From positions 744,001 to 808,000 of the forward strand of contig CADCXA010000055.1 of NCBI GenBank assembly GCA_902806565.1: a DNA stretch of 64,000 bases, read 5' to 3'. How positions within the stretch are numbered: position 1 is the stretch's first letter; each line of letters begins with the position of its first letter. Positions 58,592 through 64,000 of this stretch are shown piece by piece. Below the pieces are notes generated by a model. The model had not been told where the DNA came from and ran no database searches. It saw only the letters and a program-made list of their open reading frames with translations. Source of the stretch: Hypoxylon rubiginosum. Taxonomy: Eukaryota; Ascomycota; Sordariomycetes; Xylariales; Hypoxylaceae. Made by a program: the position numbers and the translations under genes.

Positions 58592-60879
58592 TCAGCACCG
58601 CTCGAAGACCCTATACAGCCCCTTAAGGCTAGCCAGTTCGAGCACGCCACCCTTCATCAACGACTTGGTCGCCACCAGCCTCGCCTTGAACGCCGGGAAG
58701 AAAACATGCTCCACTGCGCGACGGATCTGTGCTCTCCTCGCCTTGATCTCGTCGGGGACGTTTTCCTCCGTCTCGTCGCTTCCCGGGAGCGTAGGGAGCT
58801 GTTCCGGAACGTAAAATGTCGCTAGCTCCTTGAGGAGCGATTCGAAACACAGCTTCTCATCCGTCCAGTTGACATGCGGGCCAAGGCGAAGAAGGAACTG
58901 AGGTAGCTTTGCCATGGATGGCGTGTAGCCTTTCAGGAGAAGCGGGATGCTCAACAGCTCGCCGGCCGGGGATATTTCGAGGCTGAAGTACTCGAGCATC
59001 ATTTCTCTCCTCTCAATCAACTGGTCCGCCACAGTGTCCACGACTTCGTCTACGTCAAAAGTATCGTCATCGGCTGTATTAGTCTTTTCTTGTTCAGCCG
59101 CAATCCTGAGCACTGCGCGCAGATCAAGCACAGGCTGGAACTTGATGACACCAAAGTTGCCAAAATCTGTGAGCCCGACCTGGTAAAAGTATTCGAAGCA
59201 CGCTCGGCCGTAATCTATGAGGAACAATTTAATTCCTCCTTGAATGGCTGCGAGTCGGCGTTTCTCATCCACAATACCCACAAAGGTGTGATTAGCAAAG
59301 ACCTCGGTAAGCTCGTGGTGCATATCGTCTCTGACTTCAGAGCGCAGTTCTCGCACACTTGACAGCCGGCAGACAATCGGTTCACGGTCGGTAGTTTCAT
59401 ATACTGGCTCCTGCACAGCATCGCGTGTGGCGTTACTCGGCGCACCAGCTGCTGGGGATGGTGATGCTACAGAAAACATGCTAGTGATCTTGCGCAGTGA
59501 AGCATCGGTTCGAACCATGGTACTCTCATTGGCCCGTACTGGCGCTTTGCGCGAAGCGGCTGGAGTCTTAGCAGAAGAGCTATCTCCATCTTGTTGAGTA
59601 GAGTTATCCGATATCATGGAGCCGGGAAGCAGAGTCTGTGTCATGAAAGTACGACTTGTGTCGACCGCTGCTAGCTTATCGCGGATATTTTCACAGATGG
59701 ATTGAGTAATCTCATCCTCGTTGAGGAAGTTTACCTCTCGCTTCGTCGGATGGACATTGACATCAACTCGCTGAGGGTCAATCTCGAGACTGAGATAAAC
59801 GAATGGATGTCCATTTTTCGGAAGGAAAGCGGAGTATGTCTGTTCCAGTGCTTTCTTGATATTTGATGACTCGACGCTCCGATGGTTGATGAAAAGGAGG
59901 AGAGTTGTTTTCTTGATGTGATAGTTCGCGTTTGTCGCCCAACCCGAAGCCTTGAACCCCCAACGATCATCAGATGCGGCGAACTCTATCAGCTCCTTCG
60001 CGACAGCACCGCCGTGTATATGACGGATGCGTTCTATCGTGGAATTTGTCGCCTGGACTGAGACTGTCGTCCCCGCATCGCCAAATTTTTTACAGGAGAA
60101 TGCTACACCAGCGCAATGTATCGCGTAGCGTCCCACCATATCAATGATTTTGTTGAACTCATCCGAGGCAGACCTGAAAGCCCTACGTCGTGTCGGAACA
60201 TTGTAGAACAGGTCTTCAACTGTGATTTGCGTTCCAGGTCGCCCGGCAATTCTTGTGGGTTCAGCAGACTGACCCGGCTTTGCAGGTGAGATCTTGCCCC
60301 CATTGTAGAGTGCACGATATGCAACGTCGGTGTCCTTAGTCCTCGTGGTGACTGTTAAGTGAGCAATGTGACTAATGCTAGCAAGGGCTTCGCCTCGGAA
60401 GCCATAGGTAGCGATATTGCCCAAGTCTTCGAACTTCTTGAGTTTGGAGGTAGTGAACCTCTCGCATAATATGGGTAAGTCCTCTTTCTGTTTAGAGAAT
60501 TAGGATCGGGTCTTATGAGATAATAGCATATAGTGGAAAACATACGTCAATTCCATGGCCATTGTCAGAAATTTGCAATAGCTTCAGGCCACCCTCTCTG
60601 ACGAGTACATCCAAGACGGTAGCCCCCGCATCGACGGCGTTTTCAATCAACTCCTTCAAGGCGTGCACCGGTGCTACGATGATCTCGCCTGCAGCGATTT
60701 TATTCACCACGTCTTGGTCTAGCGCCTAGATGGGTGAGGGAGAATATTAGTCCTACGCTCCATGGACGGATGTAAAGGGGACTAGCCTTGATTCGGCGAG
60801 GGCCGCTCTCGTCTGCTGGAGATGACGGGGCTTTTCGTTTGGTGCCTCTCGGCTCGTCAATCTCCATAGCATCGGTCAT
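58592..60879 (-). CDS. MLH1: DNA mismatch repair protein MLH1
   Basis: Three exons (60879-60787, 60725-60546, 60487-58592) join in frame to 722 residues. The GHL ATPase domain shows [11 protein letters not shown] (catalytic Glu and Mg-binding Asn), DNGHGID and [10 protein letters not shown]. The MutL transducer follows ([12 protein letters not shown]), then a disordered linker and the MutL-homologue dimerisation domain, ending in the strictly MLH1-type FERC. MLH1 pairs with PMS1 in the nucleus to act after MutS homologues recognise mismatches. A basic N-terminal extension (PRGTKRKAP) precedes the conserved [16 protein letters not shown] block. The first intron appears to begin with GC (ATCAAG|GCTAGT), since no GT donor restores the frame across this block. 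It converges on the small nuclear-type gene. Confidence 0.97.
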
Positions 60880-63800
60880 CGTGGTGTTACATTTGACTTC
60901 AAGGCAGATCTGCCTTGAGCACTATTACGGTGAAGGTTGACAGGTTGTTTTAATCGAATATGAACTCTGAACGTTACTTGATGTCCGTATAGGGTTGAAA
61001 TCCACTGTCATTCAGTTCTTACTTTCACTTGCTGTAGAAATAGAGTGTCTCTGTGTCTTAGACGTCTTGTGGCAATTGAGGTTAGGTGCATAAACGTATG
61101 GCTTACTATGTAAGCAAGATGGTAAGTTGACTGGTTGAGTAATAAAGTGGCTAGGCTAGTATCGGCATTTAGGTACCATTAATCTTGCACTGTGGATAAC
61201 GCGTAAGGTACATAAAAAGAGAGGTCGCCTGTCCAATGGCAACTCCCTGGAAGAGGAGTTTGCTTATCGATAAACAATGAGCACTGTGGTGTCCGCACCG
61301 TGTTTGTCCAAGCGCTTGGGGACTTTTGCGATTGGCTCAAGGTTGACGATGATTGGGCGAGCTTGACAAACGGCAATTGGCTCATCTCATTTCTATCTAA
61401 GATTACGGTCAGTTGTTTATCACACTTCGTTGAGCATATTAATTCTTCTGCGCCTCTGCATATTTTCGATGAGACTCTATCGTGGTTGATATCTTCGAGT
61501 GGATTAGACCGAAGACCCAGAATGGTTGGAATTTTGGTTGGCATTGTTCCATTGAGGACTATTGTTCTTTACGAAAGAGACTACTCCGACTACTGCTAGA
61601 GTTTATGAGGAAGTCTGGCCGAAATGATACGATACTCTCTGTTCACAGCCTGGGTCATCACTCACGAGATCAACGCTCGCGAGAGAGACTTGGAGCTCGA
61701 AATCATTGGGTGCCAAGAACGATAGTCATTCTTGACACTGCAACGTTGCCCAAAATCAACTAGCCCTATCCTTGCTATTGACGAGAAAGCGAAAGCACTC
61801 CATCAACAAGATAGGCGTTACGATAACTTCCTCCAAGAAAGGATTGGCTGGAAATAGCGATGAATTGACGGAACAGACTATATGTCTACCTAGGTGGCTG
61901 AGCACTGGGTAAGACCCGGTTTCTAACATATCTTTCAAGTAACAACCCAGCTCCAACCCGTGATGAGGCATGTTTCTCAAGAAGTCGGGCTCGCTTCCAG
62001 TCCAACGCGCGCGTATGTAATTGGATATTCGGCTCCGGTCTTACCAAGAGTAGCTCAAGAGGACCCGACCGGTATTCGAGAGACGGCACAGAATTCCTCC
62101 ATTCAGAAATAGGCGTCGAGCGGAGCATCCCGGACTACTATCATCTAGCATTGACGACAAGACCGTTCAGTCCCTTGTGTATTTCAGCATGCATCAAATC
62201 GTTGATGAAGGACCTTGACTTTTCTGCCTACCGTTATGCATACCTGCTATCTGGTAGGCACGCAGCTTGTCGTTGCGTTTCGTACCTAGGTCTCCTACCT
62301 GATTATTTACAGAGTTGAACGTTCTCAGTAGGTAGTCTATGTCTTCCAGCCTTGTTCATCTAAATCAGCTAAAGGATGCGGCGCTATGTGCTTGACCGGG
62401 TTACGTGCATTGCTAAAAGACATGAGGACGTGGTAGAAAAAAGAAGCAAAAAAGGAAATTTATCTATATTTCACGAATATAGCGATGTTTTGGTTTCGAC
62501 CTCTAAGAATAAAACTCCAATTTGTTTCAGTGTCGATCATAACCAACGGGAAAGAATCCTACGATCGTCACGAGGCACGATATCTCCGTTCGGGCTGAGA
62601 TTACTAACAGCATGTGCGGTGGCCCCCCGGCTTCACGGACCAACGTAAGCGTTATGTGTGGTATGTATGTGGCGTGTGTGTGCGAGATCGTTTCCGCGAT
62701 GACAGGCATCGACTTTCTCATCTACGGGACTGGGGTATCAAGGGAAAAAAAGCAAAGGGAAACGGAGGGGGGGAGCCAGTCGGGACTTTTTATTTTCTTT
62801 CCTATCCTCCTTGCTGCCTCGTTAGCGTCGAAATCATTAGAACGACTGCTACCCTACCGGGTGGGCATCCTCGTACAGTACCGCAGTCCTGTCACACTCT
62901 GCGCAGCATGCGTTGCTGCAACGGCTCGGACAATTTTACCCACTGGCTTACCCCTGTAGTAGACCACACTACATGCAAAAAAAAGAAGAGAATCATATGT
63001 GTATGTACGTACGTCGCAGGTCGTTAAGGTAAGGTAATCTCAACTCTGCGCTTCGCTTCCAGCAAGCGAGCCTAGGCACGCTGTCAAGACAAGAGCTATT
63101 CCCAACCCAACCCACACCACCCCCCTACGAACCGCCTGCGGTTCCTGCGGTCGCTTGGTGATTTAGGGCATCTAGCGAGCCAACCACGGCCACGGGTTCG
63201 GTTCGCCCATCTCTAGGTATCAAGGTTAAAGCTTGTCCATACCTGCAACGCACAGCCGCGGAGGACCCATCTTCGCGCGGGCGGTGGTACGTGCGTGCAT
63301 ACCATCGAATTTTCTTCGTTGTTTATCTTGCGGTGTGCTTCTGGGGGGGGAAGGTGATGCAAGATGCAAGTTTACAAGGTCATCACGGTAACTGTACCCA
63401 GGTATGTATAAGGTATGTATGAAGATCGGAGCTAAAAAGATCGAGAGCGTTCTCTTACTACCGCAGCAGCAGAAAAAAAACAAGGAATATCCAAGTCAGC
63501 AGCGAAGAAGAAGAAAGAGAAAGATAGAGAAAAAGAGGGGAAGGAATAAGGAAGCGTCCGAGCCAAACAGCTGGTTCAACGTGAACATTGGCTCGTTTGC
63601 CCCCGGTCCGTATGCGGCGTACGAAGTCTACGTGTGTGGTGTGTATGTGTTGTGTGTGTGTGCGTTCCAGGTTGTAGCCATGTGTGGTGCTCCCGTCCCG
63701 CGGACTTATTCTGCGTATGTGTGGAGAGGAAGACGGTAGAGAGATAAAGATAAAGAGGTGTGTGAGTGTATCTGACAGACGAAGTTGTCTTCTCTCTCTG

Positions 63801-64000
63801 ATGGTTCTCTGATGGTGCCTTTGTTGATGTGTACTGTCGTAATGCCCGGAAATGAAACGAAACTTTCCCGGTACGAAACACTATATTATAGACATCGATA
63901 TCCATATCAAACCACCGCAATGAACCTGGCAGCCGGTCTAGCACTGACCTCTTACTGGTTACCGCTTACACCCAACCTGAACAACCTGACAACATAATTG
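60880..64000. other. Intergenic to the window end, no gene seen
   Basis: 3.1 kb with only short, motif-free frames. Features are simple: TACCTAGGTGG near 61889, GTGTGTGTGTGC-type runs near 62660-62685 and 63636-63662, a GGGGGGG near 62767, and a purine-rich tract (about 63500-63560). The near end is presumably the MLH1 promoter. Confidence 0.5.

Overview
The window looks like nuclear DNA of a filamentous ascomycete, most likely a Sordariomycete (possibly Xylariales). Genes are well spaced and often split by 40-90 base introns with GT(A/G)NGT donors and CTAAC branch sites. Intergenic DNA is AT-leaning and sprinkled with CCTAGGTA/TACCTA words. The best-recognised products are typical of Pezizomycotina. 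The organism call is an inference from these traits; I had no database to search.

Layout, left to right. 1-3.6 kb: no gene, then a CT-rich leader. 3.65-5.6: membrane SH3 protein. 6.9-11.7: VPS15-type kinase scaffold. 12.2-13.6: exopolyphosphatase. 13.9-15.0 (minus): S1/P1 nuclease with a 12-base microexon. 16.2-18.2 (minus) and 18.8-23.1 (plus): ATP25 and mitochondrial RNA polymerase, head to head. 25.1-25.7: small cysteine-rich secreted protein. 25.9-27.2 (minus): Arc1-like tRNA-binding cofactor. 27.66-27.82: palindromic element with RNA polymerase III boxes. 28.2-32.8: two divergent paralogous P-loop GTPases. 33.2-34.0: V-ATPase c'' proteolipid. 34.85-34.95 (minus): tRNA-like sequence. 35.6-37.7 (minus): eight-exon sugar transporter. 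37.7-41.5: gene-poor. 41.5-43.6: Zn2Cys6 transcription factor. 45.8-46.3 (minus) and 49.5-50.3 (plus): two secreted, probably GPI-anchored proteins separated by 3.2 kb without a gene. 51.5-54.8 (minus): NMA111-type serine protease. 57.1-57.95: small basic/acidic nuclear-type protein. 58.6-60.9 (minus): MLH1. 60.9-64.0: no gene seen.

Most identified genes are housekeeping: vesicle trafficking and autophagy (VPS15), phosphate metabolism, mitochondrial gene expression and ATP synthase assembly, tRNA charging, vacuolar acidification, nuclear protein quality control and mismatch repair. The only arrangement that suggests coordinated control is ATP25/RPO41, two mitochondrial genes whose start codons lie 622 bases apart. 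The accessory part is the GTPase pair, the transporter and transcription factor, and the secreted proteins. The GTPase pair is the best candidate for something not yet described: one member ends in a glycine-rich membrane hairpin, the other in an unfamiliar tryptophan/tyrosine-rich domain.

Exon models were built by hand from splice consensus, reading phase and family similarity. Every multi-exon model given here closes in frame.
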